The notes beneath the pieces were generated by a model that searched no databases, was not told the DNA's origin, and saw only the letters and a program-made list of their open reading frames with translations. Below, piece by piece: positions 1-8,525 of a stretch of 56,282 nt of DNA; within the stretch, counting starts at the first letter, position 1, and the number at the start of each line of letters is the position of its first letter. The position numbers were made by a program, and so were the translations under genes. Origin of the DNA: Phascolarctobacterium faecium DSM 14760 (lineage in GTDB: Bacteria; Bacillota; Negativicutes; Acidaminococcales; Acidaminococcaceae). The stretch spans positions 1 through 56,282 of the forward strand of contig NZ_QLTS01000012.1 of the NCBI RefSeq assembly GCF_003269275.1, read 5' to 3'.

Positions 1-95
1 GTCTTTCCTACCTGACGCGGCCCAGTAACCAGAAGTACCTTACAACAACCGCTCAGTTTTTCAATTGTCGTCTCCAAATGGCGTTTGATATACAT
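1..95 (-). CDS. ATP-binding protein (AAA ATPase, DUF4143-type), N-terminal fragment
   Basis: Only the first 31 codons are inside the window; the gene runs off the left edge. The peptide starts MYIKRHLETT and reaches a Walker A motif, GPRQVGKT, near residue 25, the layout of the large family of prokaryotic AAA ATPases that carry a C-terminal DUF4143 domain. The start is supported by AGGAAG about nine bases upstream. The cellular role of this family is poorly known. It lies downstream of wzi in the same direction with no clear terminator between, but its family has no known link to capsule synthesis. Confidence 0.7.
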   Translation of the reverse strand, partial: MYIKRHLETTIEKLSGCCKVLLVTGPRQVGK

Positions 96-165
96 TCTAA
101 AATCTTCCTATCTTTATTTTTAAAAAATACTGCTTTTACTTACTGACCGTTGCTCTGTAACTCTA

Positions 166-1689
166 TCAATATTCCCAGCGCAAGCCTACAGCTACCAGTT
201 TGCTGCTGTCACTGCGTCCACTGGTATAATCCGCATTTTTGATTTTGGCATATCCAAGTACGCTATCCATATACAAAGACTTATTCAGCTTTTTCGCATA
301 GGTCAGCTGCACTTCATGTACACGCGGATTACTGGCAGCAGCACGGTCCATATCCATACTGGTATATTCCAAACCGATCCTGTCGCCGTTAGCCAGATAA
401 TGGCTGATACTGCCATAATATTTTCTGGTATTTTTACCCATGGCATCACCCAGAATATCGTCTTTATAGGTCCAGCCATTAACAAGATACCAGTGTCCAT
501 ACCACCAATTATTAGTATCACTCAGCTCCAGACGCATATCCCAGCAACCGTCACCGCCAAACAGCTGCGGGAAATACACACCGACACTGCGGGCATGCTC
601 ACTGGGGAACCCGCCGGCCTGATCTTCGCCATACAAAGAGCCGTAAAGCTGGACACCAGGAAAACGGTAACGCAGGTCTATACCGCCAATATCGTTCCAC
701 TGGTCGTCACTCTCGGCATTATCACCCAGTATCCAATGCTTATTTAAAGACTTGAACATGGATACACGTTCAAGACCTAAAGACAAGTTATCTGTCGGCA
801 CTATATCAACCCTTACTCCCAGCAGCCCGGCATGATCCTTTTCACACTGCCAGTTTGCTATCCCGGCAGTATGCGCTTTGTCTACCCGATTACCTTCCAA
901 ACGGCTGTAAAAAACGTTGACATTAGCTTTGCCCAGAAATTTTAAAAACCCGTTATCAAAGGTGTGCGGTTCCAGTAGATTCAGCTTGAGCATCGTCTGC
1001 GGCGTTGCATTGTTACTCATAGCAAAGGGAGCTTTCCCCCACTGCACAGCCTGCTTGCCAAGTTCTATCCCCCAGACGCCCAGATGTGTTTTTACATAGC
1101 CTTCTTCAATACTGGCGTCACCATGCTGATCTTTATCATAGCTGAACCTTGGCGTCAGGCTCAGAGCCAGATCTTTATTCAAACTGCCGAAGATCTCTGC
1201 TGCGCCGATAATATTAATGCCGTCGCCATACCTATAGCCGTTGTTATTGCGGTTCAGCGGCTGCCAGGAAGCATTGATACCCTTACGGTAGCGATAGGAA
1301 TCCTGCCGCATATCGCCATAAGCCAGCCTGGCTTCGACAGCACGCAGCTTGATGTTGCTGCCATAGTCTGTATTTGCACCCTGTAAATAAGCAATTTCTT
1401 CTGCCAGATCGGCGCGCATTTCTTCATAATAAGTTTTCAGATAGCCTGGCATTGGTTTCGTCTGTGCTTTATGCTGTGCTTCCATGATCCATTTTGCCAT
1501 ATCCAGACGGCTGTAAGGTCTGGTGCCTGTCGGCATGTCTTTGATATAACCCATTCCTTCCAGTTTGTCGATATATCTGTAATATCTGCTGTCCAGCGGC
1601 ACATTTGCCGTTACCAGCGGCGACGCTGTTGCCACACTGGTAGCTGCTGCCATTGCGGCAACTATACCCGCCATTAAAAACTTATTCAT
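166..1689 (-). CDS. wzi: Capsule assembly Wzi-family outer-membrane protein
   Basis: 507 residues from the ATG at 1689, chosen because AGGAGG sits ten bases upstream and a signal peptide follows directly (charged MNK, hydrophobic stretch, likely cleavage near ATASP). The longer open frame would put 57 unrelated residues before the signal. The central GKQAVQWGKAPF and SNNATPQTMLKLN match the Wzi hallmark (a W-G-P-like segment followed by a SNNA..P.L motif), and the alternating polar/aromatic strands ending in WEY fit an outer-membrane beta-barrel. Wzi binds exported capsule at the cell surface in Enterobacteria. A short segment after the signal (VPLDSRYYRYIDKLEGMGY) resembles an SLH-like start. 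Base composition is close to the housekeeping genes, unlike the AT-rich genes just upstream, so this is probably the conserved end of the locus. Confidence 0.75.
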   Translation of the reverse strand: MNKFLMAGIVAAMAAATSVATASPLVTANVPLDSRYYRYIDKLEGMGYIKDMPTGTRPYSRLDMAKWIMEAQHKAQTKPMPGYLKTYYEEMRADLAEEIAYLQGANTDYGSNIKLRAVEARLAYGDMRQDSYRYRKGINASWQPLNRNNNGYRYGDGINIIGAAEIFGSLNKDLALSLTPRFSYDKDQHGDASIEEGYVKTHLGVWGIELGKQAVQWGKAPFAMSNNATPQTMLKLNLLEPHTFDNGFLKFLGKANVNVFYSRLEGNRVDKAHTAGIANWQCEKDHAGLLGVRVDIVPTDNLSLGLERVSMFKSLNKHWILGDNAESDDQWNDIGGIDLRYRFPGVQLYGSLYGEDQAGGFPSEHARSVGVYFPQLFGGDGCWDMRLELSDTNNWWYGHWYLVNGWTYKDDILGDAMGKNTRKYYGSISHYLANGDRIGLEYTSMDMDRAAASNPRVHEVQLTYAKKLNKSLYMDSVLGYAKIKNADYTSGRSDSSKLVAVGLRWEY

Positions 1690-1841
1690 CCTATGTACGC
1701 CTCCTAAAATTACTAACTCCGAACTTTTAATAACTGACACTTTCCACGCAAATGGCAACGTCCAGCAGAGGCTGGAATAACATAAATTTTTAAGTTTAGT
1801 ATATTTAATCATAACTTCGCTATTAAATAATTTTAATTGCA

Positions 1842-3260
1842 TTATTGGGGTTTTATACAAATAATTTTACCTAAAGAATTCACTAAGATTGCTACGCCAT
1901 TTTTAAAAAAACACCAAAAACTGATTCTTAATTCTAAATGTACTTTATACTGCCAATACCACATATTAAAAACGATTTGACTAAATAACTGTGCAATTAC
2001 AAGGCCATAAACACCATAATTAAAATATCCTGTTAATGCAACTCCTAAAATTATTGTTAAAATAGAAGATATTATGAAACTCCTGTAATACGGAATCCTG
2101 TTTGTACAGGAAAAATATGACGTATAACAATTTCTGAACTTTAATATAAATTGATATAAAGATAAAAAAAGCAATAGTCTTATAGAAATATTGATATCTG
2201 GTTTTATAATATTTAAAACTGGTATTCCGACAAAAATGACAAGAATTAGAAGAGTCACAAACAAAAATATAAATGTCACTATAATTGTAGACATGATATC
2301 TATTATCCGTTTTCTATCATTGCTAATATATGCCGATTGTAATTCCGGTTGTTCTGCAGCGTATAAAATAGTGGCAACTAAACCTATTGAAGTAGCAATC
2401 TGGATAGTCAATGAATACATACCCGTATCAGTCAAACTAAGGTATAGAGAACAAATAATAACACTTGCTTGATCAGAAAAGTAATTACTAAAAGATACTA
2501 CACCATCTTTCCAAGCATTATGCCATACAATATGAATTAATTCAGAAGCTTTTTTATTCTCAATTTTATATTTATATAATTTTTTCCCTATTCCTTGATA
2601 ACGATAAAATTTTATTCTACCTAAATATCTAAATGTAAATCCATAAACTAAATATCCAATACAAGCACTTATAAGTCCATATCCGTAATATAGTAGCACC
2701 ACAGTAGCTAGAAGTTGTAGTATCCTTGAATAAACAATATTTTTATTTACATCAACAATCGCCCCTACCCCACGTAAAAAAGCTGCATAATACCCGTAAT
2801 ATAAATTTAAGAAAATAGCAAATACATAAATAACCCATGCAAAATAATGGTTATAGCCATTAACATCGGTTGAAATATATTGTATATACATAGTTCCACA
2901 TGTCATTAATAAAATAATTACTATGCTGGAAATAAAAAAATATATTTTCTGGCATGCATATAATATGTTTTTCATCAATTGCCAATCAATATCTGATAAA
3001 CCAGATTCGTCTATATTTTCTTTGCAAAGCTTTTTCGCTCCACTAAAGCAATACGTAATATTACGAGCAAAAGTAGTAGCAAATCCAAAATCAAATAATG
3101 CTGTCATGGCACCAATGCTACAGAAAACATACCACAGCCCTAATAAATTTTCATCTAAATAATAAACTAAAAAAGGTATCATAACTATATTTGCAGCCAT
3201 TGATAAGAGTGCACCCAAATAACTCCAAACGATATCCTTGCCTTTTATCTCTATCATCAT
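1842..3260 (-). CDS. wzx: Polysaccharide repeat-unit flippase (Wzx-like)
   Basis: 472 residues, with about twelve hydrophobic segments spread over the whole length, as in the MOP/PST flippase superfamily. The N-terminus (KDIVWSYLGALLSMAANIVMI, then PFLVYYLDENLLGLWYV) has the usual two first helices and the L-G-L-W-Y signature of oligosaccharide flippases. The family moves undecaprenyl-linked repeat units across the inner membrane for Wzy-dependent polymerisation. The start overlaps the stop of the upstream polymerase gene (ATGA), which indicates translational coupling. Very AT-rich and poor in GC-ending codons compared with the genes beyond 14 kb, as expected for the variable part of a capsule locus. 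Substrate cannot be told from sequence. Confidence 0.85.
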   Translation of the reverse strand: MMIEIKGKDIVWSYLGALLSMAANIVMIPFLVYYLDENLLGLWYVFCSIGAMTALFDFGFATTFARNITYCFSGAKKLCKENIDESGLSDIDWQLMKNILYACQKIYFFISSIVIILLMTCGTMYIQYISTDVNGYNHYFAWVIYVFAIFLNLYYGYYAAFLRGVGAIVDVNKNIVYSRILQLLATVVLLYYGYGLISACIGYLVYGFTFRYLGRIKFYRYQGIGKKLYKYKIENKKASELIHIVWHNAWKDGVVSFSNYFSDQASVIICSLYLSLTDTGMYSLTIQIATSIGLVATILYAAEQPELQSAYISNDRKRIIDIMSTIIVTFIFLFVTLLILVIFVGIPVLNIIKPDINISIRLLLFLSLYQFILKFRNCYTSYFSCTNRIPYYRSFIISSILTIILGVALTGYFNYGVYGLVIAQLFSQIVFNMWYWQYKVHLELRISFWCFFKNGVAILVNSLGKIICIKPQ

Positions 3261-4528
3261 ACTTTCATCCTTATCTTGATTTTTTTTATAACAATCAATA
3301 TATACATTAGATACATTAAGAATAAGATTGAAAATATATTAACGGAAAGCAATGGAGCTATTCTATCATCATATCCAGCCCATGCCAGAGCTAAAATAAT
3401 CTTAGCATATAAAATTCCATAAAATTTATTATCGCTATTATTTCTTACATTACTATAATAAAAATATGAATAAAAGCAAGCAATCAATGATATCATTATA
3501 AATACGCCACTAGTTCCCCAATCTTCATACCACCTGCCAAAAATTGTTACTGTATTTCCATATTCAGTTGAAAACTCATGGTATGTCATATCAACAACAT
3601 TGTCCGGCAAAACCTTTCCTATTAAAAAATTATAATATATTGCAGAAAGACTTGATTGTCCAAAATATTCTGTAATTGCTGGATTAGGCATAATAATTAC
3701 ATTAAAAAAATTGATACCAGAACTTAGATATAACCCTACATAAAAAAAAGCTCCATAACTGCTAATCCGTTCAAAATCCCGCCCTATATACCCAGCAACA
3801 TAATAAAAAAATGGAACACATAAAAAACAACATAATAGAACTTTGAAAATAGTTAAAACAGAATTACCAGTGACATCAGAGCCATTTTTTAAATAAAAAT
3901 AAATTACTATTGAATATAATAAATATTCAATAAATGGTTGTCTTGACAATGAAACGACAACTACTGAGATAATACAATAAACAATATTACAGAACAATAT
4001 TTTTTGTTGTGCTATTTTTTCATGTCGTAAAACTACATTATTGACTAATATATATATAGCAATATATACATATGCTAAAATTATTTTATTTAATTGTTTT
4101 AATATGAATACATTTTCTAGCTGTTTGAATGAAAGTAATTCCTTATATTCTAATACGCTTCCAACGTTACCTATAAAGCTTATCGTATATATAATATTTA
4201 TAGTAGCCAAAAAAAAACTTCCTGCTAAATATATATTTGAAATTTTTATATTATACTCACTTACACTATTATTGCTTGTCTTTTTAAAAAAGAACCGTGA
4301 AACCAAAGTAATAAATATAAATATGCATGAAGATGCCAACATTACTTCAAAAGTTTCCTTGGATATATCTCTACCCCAATAATCCTTTAACTGTATATAC
4401 GAAAACGAAGAAAGAACCATAGAAGCAGAATAAATAACTTCAGGAGCAATATAATCTTTTCTATATAACACAATCAATGTTATCAATATTATCAATTGCA
4501 TTAGAAAATATATCTCAATATACATCAT
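3257..4528 (-). CDS. wzy: Oligosaccharide repeat-unit polymerase (Wzy-like)
   Basis: 423 residues from the ATG at 4528, which has AGGCGG eight bases upstream; a GTG nine bases earlier is possible but has no ribosome site. The protein is almost entirely membrane-embedded, with ten or more hydrophobic helices and one larger polar loop in the C-terminal half (around GRDFERISSYGAFF), the topology of O-antigen/capsule polymerases. Sequence identity within this family is normally very low, so assignment rests on topology, length and position between wzx and a glycosyltransferase. It would join repeat units on the outer face of the inner membrane. Strongly AT-rich. Confidence 0.75.
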   Translation of the reverse strand: MMYIEIYFLMQLIILITLIVLYRKDYIAPEVIYSASMVLSSFSYIQLKDYWGRDISKETFEVMLASSCIFIFITLVSRFFFKKTSNNSVSEYNIKISNIYLAGSFFLATINIIYTISFIGNVGSVLEYKELLSFKQLENVFILKQLNKIILAYVYIAIYILVNNVVLRHEKIAQQKILFCNIVYCIISVVVVSLSRQPFIEYLLYSIVIYFYLKNGSDVTGNSVLTIFKVLLCCFLCVPFFYYVAGYIGRDFERISSYGAFFYVGLYLSSGINFFNVIIMPNPAITEYFGQSSLSAIYYNFLIGKVLPDNVVDMTYHEFSTEYGNTVTIFGRWYEDWGTSGVFIMISLIACFYSYFYYSNVRNNSDNKFYGILYAKIILALAWAGYDDRIAPLLSVNIFSILFLMYLMYILIVIKKIKIRMKV

Positions 4529-4540
4529 ATAAAACACCGC

Positions 4541-5617
4541 CTAACATATATTTAATATTCTTTCTAATACATTTTCTACGCTAATTTCTTTCATACAAAC
4601 GGGGTCATTACAAAAAACATCCTTTCCAGTCCCAAAGCATGGCGAACATTGCTTGTGCAGATATATAGACTCGCTATTTTTACCATATCCTTGTGCCTGT
4701 ATAGGAGTTATACCACCTAGCAACATTAGTGTTCTTTTATTTAGTGATGCTGCACAGTGCATTAATCCCGTATCACATCCAACAACCATTTTAGCATACT
4801 CTAAAATACTAATACTTTCTGCAATATTCATTCTTCCTACCAAATTTAAAATACTATTATCTAATCTTTCTTTACAATCTATAATTTTCTTAATATCATT
4901 TTTCCCACCAACTAAAACAACTCTAATATTTTCTTTATTCAATGAATTAGCAAGTACAATCCAGTTTTCTATGGGCCAATTTTTAACATCATTTGATTTA
5001 TATTTACCATTTATTTTAAAGCTAACTTTATTAGCACCCACACATAATACAATAAATTCTTCATTAGATAATCCTAAATTCAATTGCGTATATGTTTTTT
5101 CAATTTTCTCCTTATTAAATATCCGACGATAATATATATTTTCGTTATATTCAGAATTTATTCCAAAATACTTCAAACACTCAAAGCATCTGTCAACATT
5201 ATGAATATTTTCTCTTTTTGCTACAGGAACAATATTATCGATATATTGATTTTCTTTAACATATCCATCTAATGCAATTGTTTTACAACCTACAAGTTTT
5301 AATATCAGAGCTGCCCAAACTGATTTACTCTGACCATCATATTTTAAAATCATACCATATTCGTATTTTTGTAATTTTAGCTGTAATAACACTTTGAAAT
5401 TATGTATAAAATTACTATTATTATAGTATTGAAGATCATCAATCTTATTATGTGCAATACTTAAAATACTAGAAACTGTTTGTTTAGTGGTTTCATCACC
5501 CCTAAACAAAAAGCCTATTTGAGAATCCGGATATGTTTCTTTTAACGCCAGTACCGCGGGTAAAAAAAACATTATATCTCCGATTCCGCTACTAGCATTT
5601 AATAAAAATTTTTTCAT
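4541..5617 (-). CDS. Glycosyltransferase family 9 (heptosyltransferase-like)
   Basis: 358 residues. The N-terminal NASSGIGDIMFFLPAVLALK matches the GT9 start (G-IGD-----P), and the C-terminal VVGCDTGLMHCAASLNKRTL is the family's D-(T/S)G--H-A nucleotide-sugar-binding motif. GT9 enzymes are GT-B fold transferases acting on the inner face of the membrane, best known for adding heptose to LPS core, but related members serve capsules with other sugars. A Cys-rich tail (CSPCFGTGKDVFCNDPVC) is common in the family. Start supported by GAGGAG nine bases upstream; its ATG overlaps the stop of the upstream gene by four bases. Donor sugar unknown. Confidence 0.85.
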   Translation of the reverse strand: MKKFLLNASSGIGDIMFFLPAVLALKETYPDSQIGFLFRGDETTKQTVSSILSIAHNKIDDLQYYNNSNFIHNFKVLLQLKLQKYEYGMILKYDGQSKSVWAALILKLVGCKTIALDGYVKENQYIDNIVPVAKRENIHNVDRCFECLKYFGINSEYNENIYYRRIFNKEKIEKTYTQLNLGLSNEEFIVLCVGANKVSFKINGKYKSNDVKNWPIENWIVLANSLNKENIRVVLVGGKNDIKKIIDCKERLDNSILNLVGRMNIAESISILEYAKMVVGCDTGLMHCAASLNKRTLMLLGGITPIQAQGYGKNSESIYLHKQCSPCFGTGKDVFCNDPVCMKEISVENVLERILNIC

Positions 5618-6411
5618 ATTATCTCCTCTAAGTCATATCTTTCAAAAATTTCTAATTTCCCGCCACGTGTAACATTATAAATTTTTATCCCCAATTCATC
5701 TGATACAGATTTTGCCTTGTAATAACCTTTTTCCATCATATATATATTGGCAATGACTTCTGCCGGATTATCATCTTTAAAAAAATGACTTTTTACTGTA
5801 TCCGCTACTCTAACTCCGCCGTTTTTCTCAATAATCCGTGAATAATTATGATCTATACCCAACAAATAGATTTCTTTATATCCCATAAAAACTGCCATCT
5901 GAAGCATAGTATATGTAACAGTATATGCATCATAGACGTATTCTTCCGGATCAAAACTAAACTTTATATCTTCATTTTTTGCAGTTCTTTTACTATGAAA
6001 ACAATATGCATTTTTATTATTAAAATTTCTAGTCCGCCAAAAATAACTTCCAACAAATATATATTCTAAATCTGTCTTATCTAAAAAATCACCTATTCTG
6101 GCATACCTGTCTTGTATACAGTAAAATTTGGGCCGCCATTTTGTTTTATCAAAAATTTTAAAAATTAAATTTGCCGCAAAACAATCTTCACCAACAAGCC
6201 TATCTAAATCCTGCACAGTTAAACTAGGCCCATTTCCTACAATAAAACATCTCTTGTTTTTAAACTTATTTTTTAAATTTAATTCAGCTATTCCTTTCCT
6301 TTTTTTACATATTTTCCTATAAAATTTTAAATTTTTATTTTGAACATGTTTTATGCACATATTATGAATAAAAGAAAATTTATATATAATCTTCCTAATG
6401 TTTATATTCAT
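5614..6411 (-). CDS. MptE-like / DUF115 protein of capsule locus
   Basis: 265 residues. After a basic N-terminus, the segment KNKRCFIVGNGPSLTVQDLDRL carries the GNGPSL motif of the DUF115 / 6-hydroxymethylpterin pyrophosphokinase MptE-like family. YLLGIDHNYS further on is the second conserved block. In archaea MptE makes a pterin diphosphate; in bacteria relatives are found in polysaccharide and flagellin-glycosylation loci where they behave as sugar or nonulosonic-acid transferases. Position between a GT9 and a GT8 gene argues for the transfer role here (inference). Stop overlaps the next start by four bases. No membrane segments or signal peptide are visible. Confidence 0.65.
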   Translation of the reverse strand: MNINIRKIIYKFSFIHNMCIKHVQNKNLKFYRKICKKRKGIAELNLKNKFKNKRCFIVGNGPSLTVQDLDRLVGEDCFAANLIFKIFDKTKWRPKFYCIQDRYARIGDFLDKTDLEYIFVGSYFWRTRNFNNKNAYCFHSKRTAKNEDIKFSFDPEEYVYDAYTVTYTMLQMAVFMGYKEIYLLGIDHNYSRIIEKNGGVRVADTVKSHFFKDDNPAEVIANIYMMEKGYYKAKSVSDELGIKIYNVTRGGKLEIFERYDLEEII

Positions 6412-6486
6412 CTTTTCTCATCTCAACACTATCTTTAAATTTTATGTCAGCTTTTTTAAGTTGTTTACAATAGGTTAACAAGCCAA

Positions 6487-7500
6487 TCAATATACTTGGA
6501 ACTTTTTCATAGCACTGCCTATTTTCCATACACGTAAATATCTATATAAAAAAGAAGCAACAAAAATTACGAATGGTCTTGGTAAATGCATCACAAAAAA
6601 ATCAACTATCTTCTTTTTACTCTTGCGCTTATCCGCCGATAATGGTTCTTTTTCCCATGGAGTCATTTCCTTATATTTTAAATATATCTCTTTAAAAGGA
6701 TGATTATTATTTTTTATCCAAGCTCTGTTAATTATAAAAAAACATGTCGTTAAATGTACTAAACACGGCTTTTCAACTGCTTCTCGTATAAATTTTTTTG
6801 CATAAAACCTTTCCGGTCGACGTAGATACATGTGCTCATCGTAACTCATACATTGCATTAAAGAAAATACATTATAACGTGGGTGCAAAATATATATTTG
6901 GGAATCCAGTACGGCATTAAAAACTGTTTGCTCCATAAAAAACACATAACCATTGTGCTCTCGTACATATTCAGCAACTTTATCACCTATTTTTTGTTTA
7001 CGCCATCTGATTAAATCCATCAAAATAACACCGCTATTGCAATAACGTGCGTTTTTAGAAAGCCTAAACATTTCATAGTAACTTTCCCCAATACTGTCTG
7101 TAACTGCTGCTGCACACTTTCCCTGTAAATCAATATGCCACAATTCTTGTAGAGAATCAGTAATTAGTACATCTCCATCCAAGTACAATACTCTTTCAAC
7201 TGATACGGGTAAAATATCATCTAAAAAAAGTCTGACATATGAATCAAATAACCATTCATCCTTAATCATCTTCAGATTTAAATGCCATTTACTATTGATG
7301 TCAGGCATAGGAATAAAATATATTTTACGTTCATATTTATTCGCTATTTTGATAAGGTTATTTTTATTTTCCTGTGTGATATCATGTTCTATCAACCACA
7401 CATTTATTGTGTCTGCACTCTTATTATTTTCGAATAATGAAGTAATTGAGACTCCTGTAACAACCGCAAAGGAATCACTGCTATGATATACCACATTCAT
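6487..7500 (-). CDS. Glycosyltransferase family 8
   Basis: 337 residues. The N-terminus MNVVYHSSDSFAVVTGVSI and the metal-binding DGD at residues 108-110 (in RVLYLDGDVLI) identify a GT-A fold, retaining GT8 enzyme of the LgtC/WaaJ type, which usually adds galactose or glucose from UDP-sugars. CNSGVILMDLIRWR is the second conserved block. The C-terminal 60 residues are basic and aromatic, probably a membrane-surface attachment. Start supported by GAGGAG nine bases upstream, within the end of the preceding SDR gene. The gap of about 75 bases to the next gene shows no terminator. One of only two clear transferases besides the initiating enzyme, which implies a short repeat unit. Confidence 0.85.
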   Translation of the reverse strand: MNVVYHSSDSFAVVTGVSITSLFENNKSADTINVWLIEHDITQENKNNLIKIANKYERKIYFIPMPDINSKWHLNLKMIKDEWLFDSYVRLFLDDILPVSVERVLYLDGDVLITDSLQELWHIDLQGKCAAAVTDSIGESYYEMFRLSKNARYCNSGVILMDLIRWRKQKIGDKVAEYVREHNGYVFFMEQTVFNAVLDSQIYILHPRYNVFSLMQCMSYDEHMYLRRPERFYAKKFIREAVEKPCLVHLTTCFFIINRAWIKNNNHPFKEIYLKYKEMTPWEKEPLSADKRKSKKKIVDFFVMHLPRPFVIFVASFLYRYLRVWKIGSAMKKFQVY

Positions 7501-8505
7501 TTATTTTTTCTCCTCAAACACTTTTAAGGTCTTTGCTATTCCTTCACGCAAGCTTGTTTTAACATTCCAGCCTAAATTTTTGAGTTTTATATTGCTCAAC
7601 ACAATACCTGATCTCCTAATTTTATTCTTACTGCTTTGATTAATTAATTTTATATTAATATTATATTTTTCATTAACCAGGTCAATAATTATGGACGCTA
7701 TCTCATCAACAGCAGCAAAATTCCCCATTTCACCATTAGACGAAACATTATATACTTCACAATTAGTACCATTTAACCCCAGAAGCAAAATCCCTGAAAC
7801 TGCATCGTCTATATAAATATTGTCACGTCTAGCCACCCCAGAATCCCTTAATGTAATATTTTCTCCAGAAAGCGCCCTGTTTATAAATTCAAAAAAAGCC
7901 GTTTCCGGTTTAAAAAATGTATTTCCATAAACAGTACTTAATCTGGCAATGACTATATCAAGCCCGTATTGTTTGCTATAAGCTCTGGAAATAACTTCTG
8001 ACATCCGTTTTGATTGAGAATATATCGCGTTCGAAGCGTCTAATGGTATAGTAACTTGAGTATCCTCTTCTCCTACTACTAAATCATTACCCGTTATATT
8101 CCCATAAATCGTTACAGAAGAAAAAATTACCATCCTGCCGCTTACACTTCTTTCTTCTTTTTGCTTTTTTAAAAATTCAAGACAATTAATCGCACCCATA
8201 ATATTCGGTTTCATTACTTCCAAGGGATATTTATCAATTATTTTATTTTCCATTGGACCGGCTGCATGAAAAATATAATTTACTTCTATATTTTTTAAAT
8301 CTATTGGATCAGATACATCTTGAACGACATAATAAAAATTTGCATTGTTAATGTAATCTTTAAAAATTTTTTTTATTTTTTCAATATTTCGGCCAAGTGC
8401 AATAACCCGCACATTTTTCATACTCATCAGTTCATACACTATATGACTACCAATTAGTCCTGTAGCACCAGTAACCAGAACTGTTTTCCCTGAAAAAGAC
8501 TTCAT
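7501..8505 (-). CDS. NAD(P)-dependent nucleotide-sugar epimerase/dehydratase/reductase (extended SDR)
   Basis: 334 residues with the Rossmann motif VTGATGLIGSH at residues 11-21 and the catalytic YSQSK (Tyr162, Lys166). It belongs to the extended short-chain dehydrogenases that act on nucleotide-activated sugars. Its stop is directly followed by the GT8 start codon, so the genes are tightly linked. Coming after the thiamine-diphosphate enzyme and the CDP-glucose pathway genes, it is a good candidate for the reductase or epimerase that finishes a CDP-linked branched sugar, comparable in position to YerF of the yersiniose pathway (inference). Exact reaction cannot be read from the sequence. Good ribosome site (AGGAG) before the ATG. 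Confidence 0.8.
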   Translation of the reverse strand: MKSFSGKTVLVTGATGLIGSHIVYELMSMKNVRVIALGRNIEKIKKIFKDYINNANFYYVVQDVSDPIDLKNIEVNYIFHAAGPMENKIIDKYPLEVMKPNIMGAINCLEFLKKQKEERSVSGRMVIFSSVTIYGNITGNDLVVGEEDTQVTIPLDASNAIYSQSKRMSEVISRAYSKQYGLDIVIARLSTVYGNTFFKPETAFFEFINRALSGENITLRDSGVARRDNIYIDDAVSGILLLGLNGTNCEVYNVSSNGEMGNFAAVDEIASIIIDLVNEKYNINIKLINQSSKNKIRRSGIVLSNIKLKNLGWNVKTSLREGIAKTLKVFEEKK

Positions 8506-8525
8506 AATTTTCTCCTATAAAATCC

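Noticed and set aside
316-747. 143-codon open frame on the plus strand opposite wzi
   Set aside because: Antisense to a protein with signal peptide and Wzi motifs; no ribosome site.
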